Shown here in pieces: positions 1 through 6,820 of a stretch of DNA of 64,000 bases. The notes under the pieces were generated by a model, which was not told the DNA's origin, did no database searches, and saw only the letters and a program-made list of their open reading frames with translations. This DNA is from Syntrophobacterales bacterium (lineage in GTDB: Bacteria > Desulfobacterota > Desulfobaccia > Desulfobaccales > 0-14-0-80-60-11), in NCBI GenBank assembly GCA_023512475.1, contig JAILZL010000002.1:120601-184600 (forward strand). The letters are read 5' to 3'. A program made the position numbers and the translations under genes. Numbering within the stretch: the first letter of the stretch is position 1; the number at the start of each line of letters is the position of its first letter.

Positions 1-201
1 TGAAATTTTCATGTGAAAAATTGCACAGTTACCAGACTTGGCTTGATCATTTCCCGCCCCGGGGGGAGTCGGCGGGCCAGGCGGCAGGATCGGAGGCCCG
101 GCCCCGCCGCCGCGTCACCTCTGCTTCACCTCAACTAACCGTCGAAAACCCTTTCCCTGCCTTTCCTGACTGATCTGCGGCGCTAAGGCCCCTCAGCCCT
201 G

Positions 202-453
202 CTAAAGATGCACCACCTCCACCAGTTTCTCCTGGAACGGGACCTCCTGGGCCGGCACGATTTCCCTTTCTTTGATCTCTTCGAGGGTCTCCCCCTTCAC
301 CTCCGTGACAATCTCCCAGGAACGCGGGCCGCTCTCCGCCCAGATGACGCATTCCAGGGAGCGATCCTCCTCCACCTTGCCGCGTTTCCAGCCCGCACAC
401 TCCGGGATGCACCGGAGCCCCAGCTCCGCCCGGACGCACTTTTCAAAGAGCAT
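202..453 (-). CDS. Small conserved-looking hypothetical protein (83 aa)
   Basis: An 83-residue protein that I do not recognise. The start is the ATG at 451-453, preceded by a good AAGGGGG ribosome-binding site. The sequence is acidic, with four cysteines in the first half (C6, C15, C19, C35) and a Glu-rich C-terminal half (EVKGETLEEIKEREIV, then ending in VVHL). There is no signal peptide or membrane segment, so it is probably cytosolic. It diverges from hypA and has its own sigma-70-like promoter at 619-646. The frame stays open upstream of the ATG, but that extension has the composition of a chance ORF. Paired cysteines could bind a metal, but no family was identified. Confidence 0.6.
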   Translation of the reverse strand: MLFEKCVRAELGLRCIPECAGWKRGKVEEDRSLECVIWAESGPRSWEIVTEVKGETLEEIKEREIVPAQEVPFQEKLVEVVHL

Positions 454-618
454 CAACACCCCCTTGTTGCAGTGAGGAGCCTGTCGATCTGCCACCCGGA
501 GGCGCAGGGCACACTCCGCCGCCCCGGCCCCGCTCGGGTGGGTGGGATGGTGAGATCCGGGTTGTAAGGGTGCTAAATAGGACGTCAGAAAGAAAAGCGC
601 GCCGACTCCAAATCTAAC

Positions 619-646
619 ATTATACCCGGACGGATGGCGAACGCAA
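619..646 (-). promoter_or_regulatory. Sigma-70-type promoter for the 83-aa protein gene
   Basis: On the minus strand TTGCGT (641-646) and a perfect TATAAT (619-624) are separated by 16 bp. The predicted transcript has a leader of about 155 nt before the gene that starts at 453. Confidence 0.5.
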
Positions 647-671
647 CCCTTTTTAGCCGGGGGTCCAGGCC

Positions 672-700
672 TTGGCGCCGGCTGGACCGCCTGATATAGT
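672..700 (+). promoter_or_regulatory. Sigma-70-type promoter for hypA-queE-queC
   Basis: TTGGCG (672-677) and TATAGT (695-700) are 17 bp apart, with the hypA start codon about 80 nt downstream. Together with the divergent promoter at 619-646 this accounts for the 331-bp gap between the 83-aa gene and hypA. Confidence 0.45.
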
Positions 701-784
701 GTGAAAAAGGCCGAAACGGGGTGCCGCCCTTCCCCCGGCCCCGGTCCCTCGTCTTCGGTTGCATCCCGGCGGAAGGAGAACCCC

Positions 785-1168
785 GTGCACGAATACGCCC
801 TCATGCAAGGCATCGTCACCGCTATCCAGGAGCAGCTGGCGGCCGAACAGGTGAGCGCCCCGGTCCTGGAGGTGGGCCTCACCCTCGGCATCTTCGAGGT
901 CCATTCCGAGGCCGCCGCCCGCCAGGCCTTCCAGGTCCTCACCCAGGGGACTCCCCTGGAGCAGGCCGCCCTCACCCTCACCCTCCTGCCTGCCACCCTG
1001 ACCTGCCCGGCCTGCGGCCATACCGAGCCCTTCCTGGTGGACCACTTCCACTCCCATGACCCCCTGCCGGTGGTGGACTGCCCCCGCTGCGGTCAGACGG
1101 CCCACCTGACCGGCGGCCGGGGAGTGGAGGCCATCGAGGTGGTGCTGGCAGGCGAGGAGGACACCTGA
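785..1168 (+). CDS. hypA: Hydrogenase/urease nickel incorporation protein HypA
   Basis: HypA is the nickel chaperone that works with HypB to deliver Ni(II) to [NiFe]-hydrogenase precursors. The protein (127 aa, normal for the family) starts at a GTG so that it begins (M)HEYALMQ: the N-terminal His-Glu is the conserved nickel site and fixes the start. An AAGGAGAA ribosome-binding site lies just upstream. Two CPxCG knuckles in the second half (CPACG, CPRCG) form the structural zinc site. No hypB-F or hydrogenase genes are in the window. The gene runs into queE after 23 nt, so the two are probably co-transcribed although functionally unrelated. Confidence 0.93.
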   Translation: MHEYALMQGIVTAIQEQLAAEQVSAPVLEVGLTLGIFEVHSEAAARQAFQVLTQGTPLEQAALTLTLLPATLTCPACGHTEPFLVDHFHSHDPLPVVDCPRCGQTAHLTGGRGVEAIEVVLAGEEDT

Positions 1169-1191
1169 AGAGAACCCCGGAGTCGCAGGCC

Positions 1192-1833
1192 ATGGCCCTG
1201 GTGGTCTGTGAAACCTTCGTCAGCATCCTGGGGGAGTCCTCCCGGGCCGGGCTGCCCGCCTTTTTCATCCGCCTGACGGGCTGCAACCTGCGGTGCCGTT
1301 GGTGCGACACCCCTTACTCCTATGACGGCGGGGAAAGCCGGGAAGTGGGTGAGCTCCTGGCGGCGGTACGGGACTCCCGCCTGCCCCGGGTCCTGGTCAC
1401 CGGCGGGGAGCCTCTCCTGCAGCCTGAGACCCCGGAGCTGCTGGCCCTCCTGTGCGACGCCGGCCGGGAGGTGCTGCTGGAAACCAACGGCTCTCTGCCC
1501 ATCGGCCCGGTGGATCGGCGGGTGAGGCGCATCGTGGACGTGAAGTGCCCGGGAAGCGGCATGGCCCACGCCATGTACTGGCCCAACCTGGCGCAGCTCA
1601 CCCCCCGGGATGAGGTCAAGTTTGTGGTCAGCCACCGGGAGGATTTCGCCTACGCCGAGGCCATCATCCGGGAGCACGGCCTGGCCGCGGGCCCCACCCT
1701 GCTCATCTCCCCGGTGTTCGGGGAGGTGGACTTGGCGGAGGCGGCCGGCTGGGTGGCGGCGAGCCCCCTCCCCTTACGGCTGAACCTGCAATGGCATAAA
1801 ATCATCTGGGGCCCGGAGAGGCGAGGGGTATGA
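1192..1833 (+). CDS. queE: 7-carboxy-7-deazaguanine synthase QueE
   Basis: Radical SAM enzyme that converts 6-carboxy-tetrahydropterin to 7-carboxy-7-deazaguanine in queuosine/preQ0 synthesis. The 213-aa protein has the N-terminal ETFVSILGE substrate-binding stretch, the cluster motif CNLRCRWC (CxxxCxxC, about residues 31-38) followed by DTPYS, and VTGGEPLLQ as the glycine-rich SAM segment. The stop overlaps the start of queC by four bases (ATGA), giving translational coupling with the next enzyme of the pathway. Confidence 0.94.
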   Translation: MALVVCETFVSILGESSRAGLPAFFIRLTGCNLRCRWCDTPYSYDGGESREVGELLAAVRDSRLPRVLVTGGEPLLQPETPELLALLCDAGREVLLETNGSLPIGPVDRRVRRIVDVKCPGSGMAHAMYWPNLAQLTPRDEVKFVVSHREDFAYAEAIIREHGLAAGPTLLISPVFGEVDLAEAAGWVAASPLPLRLNLQWHKIIWGPERRGV

Positions 1834-2552
1834 ACGCCAAACCCATTGCGGTGATCCTGGCCAGCGGTGGCCTGGACAGTTGCGTGGCCGCCGCCTGGGC
1901 CGCCCGGGACTATGAGCTCGCCTTCTTTCACGCCGACTACGGGCAGCGCACCCTCACCCGGGAGCGGGCCGCCTGTCGGGCCCAAGCCGCCCATTTTCAG
2001 GTGCACCGCCTGTGGGAGGTGGATCTGGGCTTCCTGGGGCGCCTGGGAGGTTCCAGCCTCACCGACCCGACCCTGCCCATCCCCCAGGGCGCCCGGGAAG
2101 CCCCCGGACTGCCCAGCACCTATGTGCCCTTCCGTAACGCCCTCCTCCTGGCCGCGGCCACGGCCTGGGCCGAGGTCATCCGGGCCGCGGCGCTGGTCAT
2201 CGGCGCCAACATCCTGGACAACCCCGGCTACCCCGACTGCCGCCCGGAATTCTTCCAGGCCTTTGAGAGGGTCATGGAGTTGGGCACCGGCCCCGACACC
2301 CGCCTGAAAATCCTCACCCCGCTCCTTTACCTGGACAAGGCCGGCATCATCCGCCTGGGGTTGGAATTGGGGGCTCCCCTGCACCTGACCTGGTCCTGCT
2401 ATCAGGAAAATCTCCTGGCCTGCGGCCGCTGCTCGTCCTGCCGGCTGCGCCTCCAGGGCTTCGCCGCGGCGGGGGTGGCGGACCCTGTTCGCTACGTTCC
2501 CGGAGGGCGTCACGCTTGGCGGGAGGCGGAGGGCCCGGGAGAAGGGGCCTAG
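1830..2552 (+). CDS. queC: 7-cyano-7-deazaguanine synthase QueC
   Basis: ATP-dependent enzyme that turns 7-carboxy-7-deazaguanine into preQ0 using ammonia. The 240-aa protein carries the PP-loop SGGLDS near residue 12 and a C-terminal zinc site of four cysteines (TWSC...CGRCSSCRLR). It overlaps queE by four bases. The stop codon coincides with the left end of a dispersed repeat (2550-2719) that has a relative near 42.1 kb. QueD and QueF are not in the window. Confidence 0.94.
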   Translation: MNAKPIAVILASGGLDSCVAAAWAARDYELAFFHADYGQRTLTRERAACRAQAAHFQVHRLWEVDLGFLGRLGGSSLTDPTLPIPQGAREAPGLPSTYVPFRNALLLAAATAWAEVIRAAALVIGANILDNPGYPDCRPEFFQAFERVMELGTGPDTRLKILTPLLYLDKAGIIRLGLELGAPLHLTWSCYQENLLACGRCSSCRLRLQGFAAAGVADPVRYVPGGRHAWREAEGPGEGA

Positions 2553-2719
2553 CAGGCTGCTGAATAACACCCTCCCCGAAATCTGGTGGGATAGGCTGGC
2601 CGATTTTGCCCGTTTGGCTAAGCCAAATCCCATGTATGGGGTTGGGGGAGGGGTGCGGGGGAGGGGAGGGGTCTATGATCCCTGCCCCTCCCCTGAATAA
2701 CCTTTCCCCACAGTCTGCC
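2550..2719 (+). repeat. Dispersed ~170-bp intergenic repeat, copy 1
   Basis: This stretch matches, imperfectly but along its whole length, the reverse complement of 42017-42194. Shared blocks in the same order include AGCAGGC, GGCTGGCCGATTTTGCC, AGCCAAATCCCAT, GGGGTCTATGA and TTTCCCCACA. It contains short inverted repeats (TTTGGCT-A-AGCCAAA; GGGGAGGGG against CCCCTCCCC) that could fold, and it has no coding capacity. It begins exactly at the queC stop codon. Confidence 0.8.
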
Positions 2720-2757
2720 AAGCTGAAGCCCGCGGGCAGGAGGGGGAGGGCGCCGGA

Positions 2758-3180
2758 TCAGGAATGCTTCCGGCGGGGCAGGCGCCGCCCCGGCCGGGGG
2801 GCGGACACATGGCGGACGATGGCCAGGACCTCCCAGTCCTCCACCGGCGCCAGCAGGCAGGCGTAGACCCCGATCTCCATGGCCTCCCGAATGAGCTCCC
2901 GATGCCCCCGGTGCTCCTTGTGACAGAAAAGCACCAGGCGACAGCCCGGAGAGGCCACCTTCAGGCGGGAGTAGAGTCCCGACCCATAGCGCAGAACGGC
3001 CTCGCAGTCGACAAAGACCGTGGCCCGCTCCCGCCCCTTGAGCTCCTGCACCACCTCATCGGGGTCCAGCAGGATGACGGGCGAGTAAAAATGCTCCGCC
3101 AGGATCTCCGCCACCGCCCGGCGGGTCTCCTCCCGGAAGATCAGCAAAAAGAGGGGGATGTCCTTATCTGTCCCCACCAC
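2758..3180 (-). CDS. Response-regulator receiver-like protein (140 aa)
   Basis: A 140-residue protein with the alternating strand/helix pattern of a CheY-like fold (ILLDPDEVV, ATVFVDCEAVL, GCRLVLFCHKE, IGVYACLLAPVED). The usual phospho-acceptor surroundings are degenerate: the third strand reads VFVDCEAVL and there is no clear DD pair at the N-terminus. It may therefore be a pseudo-receiver acting by protein contact. The start is a GTG at 3178-3180 with AAGGGA upstream. A strong sigma-54 promoter lies 140-155 nt upstream, but a terminator-like hairpin sits between promoter and gene, so expression may depend on read-through. Function unknown. Confidence 0.6.
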   Translation of the reverse strand: MVGTDKDIPLFLLIFREETRRAVAEILAEHFYSPVILLDPDEVVQELKGRERATVFVDCEAVLRYGSGLYSRLKVASPGCRLVLFCHKEHRGHRELIREAMEIGVYACLLAPVEDWEVLAIVRHVSAPRPGRRLPRRKHS

Positions 3181-3230
3181 ACCATCCCTTGACGCTAGTC
3201 GGATCCCGGGGGCGGCCGGTGCTGGCAGGC

Positions 3231-3270
3231 GAAAAGAACAAAAGCCCCACGCACCGGCATTCCGTGGGGC
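3231..3270 (-). terminator. Rho-independent terminator or attenuator
   Basis: GCCCCACG (3244-3251) pairs perfectly with CGTGGGGC (3263-3270). On the minus strand the stem is followed by TTTTGTTCTTTT. It lies about 40 nt downstream of the transcription start expected from the sigma-54 promoter at 3319-3334 and 50 nt before the receiver-like gene. Confidence 0.6.
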
Positions 3271-3308
3271 CTTGCTCTCCTCTTTCGGTAATCGGCGAAA
3301 AATTCCCT
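3231..3308 (-). ncRNA. Candidate sigma-54-dependent small RNA or leader (~75 nt)
   Basis: Bounded upstream by a near-consensus sigma-54 promoter and downstream by an intrinsic terminator, with no ORF of useful length between. The 5' half holds a purine-rich GAAAGAGGAGAG stretch that could pair with, or mimic, a ribosome-binding site. It could be a free small RNA or the attenuated leader of the receiver-like gene at 2758-3180. The sequence alone does not decide. Confidence 0.35.
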
Positions 3309-3318
3309 GTTAATATTT

Positions 3319-3334
3319 TGCAAACTTCAGGCCA
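3319..3334 (-). promoter_or_regulatory. Sigma-54 promoter
   Basis: The minus strand reads TGGCCTGAAGTTTGCA. It has the invariant GG (-24) and GC (-12) with exactly ten bases between them, and the TTGCA half-site is perfect. The expected transcription start is near 3308. A 16-bp near-palindrome about 70-80 bp upstream (3376-3391) is well placed as an activator-binding site. Confidence 0.65.
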
Positions 3335-3375
3335 GGATAATGCCTCATGATCCGGGGCGCCGGCAAGCAACTACT

Positions 3376-3391
3376 GTCCGGAATCGGACCC
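3376..3391. promoter_or_regulatory. Activator-binding-site candidate, copy A
   Basis: GTCCGGAATCGGACCC, with perfect arms GTCCG/CGGAC around GAAT. Two close variants occur at 10215-10230 and 12766-12781, at the end of and upstream of the sigma-54 activator gene. This copy lies about 70-80 bp upstream of the start expected from the sigma-54 promoter at 3319-3334. Confidence 0.5.
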
Positions 3392-3478
3392 AAAGTCTGA
3401 CTGAGGGGGTGGCGTGGCGTGTCTTAGCTTCTTTTCTTTTGTCGCATTCCCGACCCGCTTTTCCTGATTTGCACAGCC

Positions 3479-4657
3479 TCAGGGGGAGGGGCGGCTTTGG
3501 GCCAGGCGGGCCAGCTCGTCCTTGAGCCGCCGGGTGAATTCCTCCCCGAAGGCGGGCAGGTCCAGGGCTTCCGCTTCCCGGCCGGAGAGGTACAGGGCCA
3601 TCCCCTGATAGACCTGGACCTCCTTGAGGTCAGGGCGCAGGGCTGCCGCCCGGTTCAGGGCCGTGAGGCTGTCCTCGTAGCGCCCCAGCCCCAGCAGGGC
3701 CACCCCTTTCCCCAGCAGGGCCTGGGCATGATCGGGCTCCTGACGGAGAATCCGGTCGAAAATGTCCAGGGCTTCCTGGCCCCGGCCCAGGTCGTTGAGG
3801 AGAAAGCCCTTCATCTCCAGCGCCCGGGGTTGGGGGGTCTCCTGAGCCAGCTCCCTGTCCAGATAAAAGAGGGCCTCCTCCAGCAGCCCCTGCTGGGCCA
3901 GCTGGGTGGCGCCCTCAAAGAAGGGCGTCTCCAGACCCACCACCCGCTTGATCAGGGCGTCATAGGTCTCATCCACCACAAAGCGGCCGATTCTGGGGGC
4001 CACGCCGCCATGCCCGGGGAGGATATGGTCGATCTGCCGCTGGCGCAATATCCGGAGGGAATAGAAATAGTGGGCCATGCTGCCGCCTGCCGCCTTGGTG
4101 TCCGGTTCCGCCAGGATGGTGGGAAGCACCGTGTCGCCGCTGAACAGGGTGCGGCTGGGGGCATGGTAAAAGCACAGGCCGTCAATGGTGTGCCCCGGGG
4201 TGTGGATCACCTCCAGCTCAAAGCCCGCCAAGATGATGGTCTCCCCGCCCTTCACCTCGGTGATGCGGCAGCCCAGGTTCTGCATCATCTCCTTGAATTC
4301 CAGGGGGCCGGCCTCATGCATGATGATCTCCAGCTCCGGGGTGCCGAAGCCCCGATGGCCCCGGAAGAGCTCCACCGCGCCCATGACGTGGTCGTGGTGG
4401 CCGTGGGTGACGGCGATCTTCTTGATATCCGTGGGCTTGATGCCCCGCTGCACCATCTGCATGTAGGCAGGATAGTCGTTGCCCGGATCGATAATGGCGT
4501 ACTCCTCCGGGCCGCAAAGCAGGTAGATGTTACTGGAGAAATCGTAGCCGAAAAGAAAAAGAGTGGCCTCGAAGAGGGGCTCCCGGATGCCGGTGAGCTC
4601 ACCTAACGGGGTCCAATCCTCCTGGGTATGCAGTTCAAAATCGCTGAATTCGTTCAT
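3479..4657 (-). CDS. Metallo-beta-lactamase-fold hydrolase fused to TPR repeats
   Basis: The N-terminal ~220 residues form a metallo-beta-lactamase domain of the glyoxalase II type. It carries the metal motif THGHHDH, a further His in HTPGHT, the bridging Asp in FSGDTVLP and the last His in LPGHGG, so a complete dinuclear site looks present. Residues from about 245 on form TPR-like helical repeats (GFLLNDLGRGQEALDIFDRI; GVALLGLGRYEDSLTALNRA), usually used for protein contacts. There is no signal peptide. The likely activity is hydrolysis of a thioester or ester; the substrate is unknown. A ribosome-binding site AAGGAGA lies upstream of the ATG. The combination in one 392-aa chain is uncommon. 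Confidence 0.85.
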   Translation of the reverse strand: MNEFSDFELHTQEDWTPLGELTGIREPLFEATLFLFGYDFSSNIYLLCGPEEYAIIDPGNDYPAYMQMVQRGIKPTDIKKIAVTHGHHDHVMGAVELFRGHRGFGTPELEIIMHEAGPLEFKEMMQNLGCRITEVKGGETIILAGFELEVIHTPGHTIDGLCFYHAPSRTLFSGDTVLPTILAEPDTKAAGGSMAHYFYSLRILRQRQIDHILPGHGGVAPRIGRFVVDETYDALIKRVVGLETPFFEGATQLAQQGLLEEALFYLDRELAQETPQPRALEMKGFLLNDLGRGQEALDIFDRILRQEPDHAQALLGKGVALLGLGRYEDSLTALNRAAALRPDLKEVQVYQGMALYLSGREAEALDLPAFGEEFTRRLKDELARLAQSRPSP

Positions 4658-4768
4658 GCCGGTGGCAGGTCTCCTTGACTGGGGCGAAATTCCCCCTTTC
4701 CCATGGTCCCGGGAAGCAGGGGGATGGACATACCTTAGCAGAGATTCAGGTCGGGGTAAACGGGGAGG

Positions 4769-5083
4769 CTATTCGTTGAAGCCGCAGCCGACGATGAGGC
4801 CGGTCTTGGTTCTCCGGGCGTAAGTGCATTTGTTGGCCCCGGCCCACTGATAGCGGACAAAGGTCCCTTCCTCGGTGCCCTTGGCCACCTCTTCATACAC
4901 CGGGCCGGCCTTTTCCTTCAGGCTCTCCCCCTGGAGGGTGGGATGGACCAGAAGCTTGCCGCCGGCCTCCATGATGAAGGCGTAGGGGTCCTCCTGGGCC
5001 GCGGAGGCAAAATCCTCCGGTTTTTTCCCGGCATTGAGGGCCTCCACAATGTCATCCACCTTCTTTTTGACCACATCCTTCAT
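4769..5083 (-). CDS. Stand-alone Cache-like sensory-domain protein (104 aa)
   Basis: The ATG at 5081-5083 is preceded by GAGGGAGG, so the real protein is 104 aa; the longer open frame upstream is not needed. The pattern PYAFIMEAGGKLLVHP, then KGTEEGTFVRYQW, then GLIVGCGFNE is that of a single Cache domain, and it resembles the sensor part of the chemoreceptor at 48266-49732. There is no membrane segment, signal peptide or output domain. Cache domains usually sit outside the membrane as part of receptors, so a soluble solitary one is unusual. It might bind a small ligand such as a carboxylate and report to a partner. Function unknown. Confidence 0.65.
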   Translation of the reverse strand: MKDVVKKKVDDIVEALNAGKKPEDFASAAQEDPYAFIMEAGGKLLVHPTLQGESLKEKAGPVYEEVAKGTEEGTFVRYQWAGANKCTYARRTKTGLIVGCGFNE

Positions 5084-5230
5084 AGCGCCACCTCCCTCTT
5101 TCGGGTTCACAGCCGATGCGCCGGGGAAGACCCCCGGGCGGGATGCCATGGGGCGGTCAGGACAATGCTCCGGTTCCACACGGGGAGCGCGGGCTGGCAG
5201 GCGGGAAGAATGGGAACCGGGGACAGGGGA

Positions 5231-5252
5231 CAGCCCCCTGGGAAGGGGGCTG
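5231..5252 (-). terminator. Hairpin at the end of the CoA-transferase operon
   Basis: CAGCCCCC (5231-5238) and GGGGGCTG (5245-5252) form a perfect 8-bp stem with a 6-nt loop, 19 nt past the last gene of the operon. The following minus-strand sequence lacks a U-tract, so it may stabilise the 3' end rather than terminate transcription. Confidence 0.3.
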
Positions 5253-5270
5253 CCCGTCATATGTCGGATC

Positions 5271-5705
5271 TTACGGCGCGGCGTAGGGCAGGAAGTAGCT
5301 CAGCTTCATCTTGCCATCCGGCCACCATTTCCGTTTCTTGGTCTCACCGGGATAGATCTCCTTCACCTCGCCCGTCTTGGTGACGATGTGGGTGAGCTCC
5401 ATTTCGATGAAGTGGAACTCGGTGAGCTCGTATTTGGTGATGGCCTCGCCGGGGATGACCACCGCATAGCCGGTCTCCTTGCTGGTATCCCACTCGAAGG
5501 CCTCGTTGGGGGTGAAGGTCACTTCCTCTTTGGGGTTGATGACCTTCAGGAGTTTTCCCTGGATCTTGTCCCCGATCTGGACGTCATAGTCTTCATACAG
5601 CTCATCGGGGAGATAGAACCACAGGGCCCGGAAGCCGGTCTTCACATAACCCCGGACGAGCATGGGGTCAAAGCCGCAGACGCTGACACGAACGAGTTCG
5701 GGCAT
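5271..5705 (-). CDS. Hypothetical protein, last gene of the CoA-transferase operon (144 aa)
   Basis: Not recognised. The ATG at 5703-5705 follows AAGGAGG at good spacing; an upstream GTG two codons earlier is less well placed. The protein is rich in predicted beta strands with alternating hydrophobics (LVRVSVCGFD; VQIGDKIQGKLLKVI; TGYAVVIPGEAI; HFIEMELTHIVTK) and ends in a Lys/Trp-rich tail (TKKRKWWPDGKMKLSYF). The GDKIQGKLLKVI stretch resembles an OB-like or small beta-barrel strand pair. There are no transmembrane segments and only one Cys. It starts 14 nt after the preceding 120-aa gene, so it belongs to the same transcript and presumably to the same pathway or complex. Confidence 0.6.
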   Translation of the reverse strand: MPELVRVSVCGFDPMLVRGYVKTGFRALWFYLPDELYEDYDVQIGDKIQGKLLKVINPKEEVTFTPNEAFEWDTSKETGYAVVIPGEAITKYELTEFHFIEMELTHIVTKTGEVKEIYPGETKKRKWWPDGKMKLSYFLPYAAP

Positions 5706-5719
5706 GCTCACCCTCCTTG

Positions 5720-6082
5720 TTATCGCTGGTAGATCAATGGCAGTGCATCAAAGCCGGCCCCTTCCGGCACCTCCTCAACGATGCCGAGGTGCGCCGCCAC
5801 CATCAGGACCTGGCGGTAGCAGTAATCCATGAAATCGGCGCCTTCCACGGCGGTGATGTGCTCGGTTTCCACCAGCCGGCGGACGTAGGGGTAGAGCCAC
5901 TCGTCGATCTCGGCGTGGAATTCCCGCACCAAAAAGAGCCACTCCGGGCCGCCCCCGGGGGGCGCCTGGCGGAGGAAGTCATCCCGCCAGAGGCCCACCC
6001 GACGGCGCAGGTGATCCAGCTCTTCCGCTCCGTGTTGGCGGACGATTTCCGGATCCAGATCAGGTTTTCTGCTCGAAAGCAT
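5720..6082 (-). CDS. Hypothetical all-helical protein in the CoA-transferase operon (120 aa)
   Basis: Not recognised. The predicted protein is almost entirely helical and charged (EIVRQHGAEELDHLRRRVGL; EFHAEIDEWLYPYVRRLVE; FMDYCYRQVLMVAAHLGIV). It contains scattered His/Glu/Asp that could bind metal, but no recognised motif. The ATG at 6080-6082 lies within the last codons of the preceding Cys-rich gene (23-nt overlap), implying translational coupling. The ribosome-binding site is weak, consistent with coupling. It is a candidate structural or chaperone subunit for the neighbouring CoA-transferase. Confidence 0.55.
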   Translation of the reverse strand: MLSSRKPDLDPEIVRQHGAEELDHLRRRVGLWRDDFLRQAPPGGGPEWLFLVREFHAEIDEWLYPYVRRLVETEHITAVEGADFMDYCYRQVLMVAAHLGIVEEVPEGAGFDALPLIYQR

Positions 6083-6299
6083 AGCACTTTTTGATGATGT
6101 CGTTTTCGTGGATGCACCAGTAGTGGGGCCAGTGGATCTTCTTGCACCAGCCGATGATGTCGGCGGGCGGGAAGCCGGAGCCCTTGAGCACCCACTTCAG
6201 GTGTTTGCACTGCCAGCAGATATGGTCGGTCTTCTTTTCCGGCGTCAGGACATGCGCCAGAAATTCCACCGGGGTCATCTTTTGGGTATGGCCACTCAT
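6060..6299 (-). CDS. Small Cys-rich protein, possible Fe-S or zinc subunit (79 aa)
   Basis: A 79-residue protein with a strong ribosome-binding site (GGGGAGGAG). Its cysteines are ordered C28xxC31 (CWQCKHL), then GWCKK, YWC and KKC near the C-terminus, with aromatic residues between. A leading CxxC followed by spaced single cysteines recalls the small [4Fe-4S] HiPIP-like subunits of some glycyl-radical enzymes such as benzylsuccinate synthase and 4-hydroxyphenylacetate decarboxylase. That is a pattern resemblance, not an identification, and no glycyl-radical enzyme is in the window. It sits 15 nt after the 162-aa gene and overlaps the next one. Confidence 0.6.
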   Translation of the reverse strand: MSGHTQKMTPVEFLAHVLTPEKKTDHICWQCKHLKWVLKGSGFPPADIIGWCKKIHWPHYWCIHENDIIKKCYAFEQKT

Positions 6300-6314
6300 G
6301 CGTCGCTCCTCCCC

Positions 6315-6803
6315 TTACCAGTCCTTGACTTCGCCTTTGCGGATCTTCTCCTGATATTCTTCCCAGACCTCAGGAGTGAGCTTCTCGATGTCCCAGAAGT
6401 AGCCCTGGGAGCCGGCGACGCCGGCGGACGGCGGCTGCGGCCGCCAGCCCCGCACCGGCCGGCCCCGGATGCTGAACTTCACCATATCCGCCTTGCCCAG
6501 GTAGATGTGGCGGGGCAAGCAGGTGTAGGGCCGGGTGCGGCCTTCAATACCGGGGAGGTAGTTGAAGTAGCCGTTGTTGGGCTGGTCGGCGTAGAGGGGA
6601 AGGATGTCCGGTTTCTCGCCCGGCTTCTCATCCGGGCCGGCGTACATGTGCCCCTGGATCATGTGGATGTAATACACCGTGCCGCAGTGGGCGCAGGCCA
6701 CCTTGCCTTCCCAGTTCCAGAAGCAGTAGGGGTCGAGATAGTTGACGGTGTCGCAGACCTTCCCGTCACCCATGTCCTTTTTGCACCAGATGATGTCACA
6801 CAT
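6315..6803 (-). CDS. Hypothetical Cys-containing protein in the CoA-transferase operon (162 aa)
   Basis: Not recognised. The ATG at 6801-6803 has GGGGGGTGAG upstream. The N-terminal 40 residues hold a zinc-ribbon-like arrangement (C2, C7, C17, C27 and then CAHCGTVYYIHM). The rest is rich in Gly, Pro and aromatics (NNGYFNYLPGIEGRTRPYTC; SQGYFWDIEKLTPEVWEEY). There is no membrane segment. It follows the shorter CoA-transferase gene after 17 nt. A metal-binding N-terminus beside acyl-CoA enzymes recalls DUF35-type zinc/OB partners of thiolases, but the sequence does not show that motif clearly, so the comparison is loose. Confidence 0.6.
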   Translation of the reverse strand: MCDIIWCKKDMGDGKVCDTVNYLDPYCFWNWEGKVACAHCGTVYYIHMIQGHMYAGPDEKPGEKPDILPLYADQPNNGYFNYLPGIEGRTRPYTCLPRHIYLGKADMVKFSIRGRPVRGWRPQPPSAGVAGSQGYFWDIEKLTPEVWEEYQEKIRKGEVKDW

Positions 6804-6820
6804 GCGCCTCACCCCCCTGC

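Noticed and set aside
1..201. Left window edge, including TTTTCA-TG-TGAAAA at 6-19
   Set aside because: The short palindrome lacks a G+C stem for a terminator and no gene or motif could be tied to it within the available sequence.
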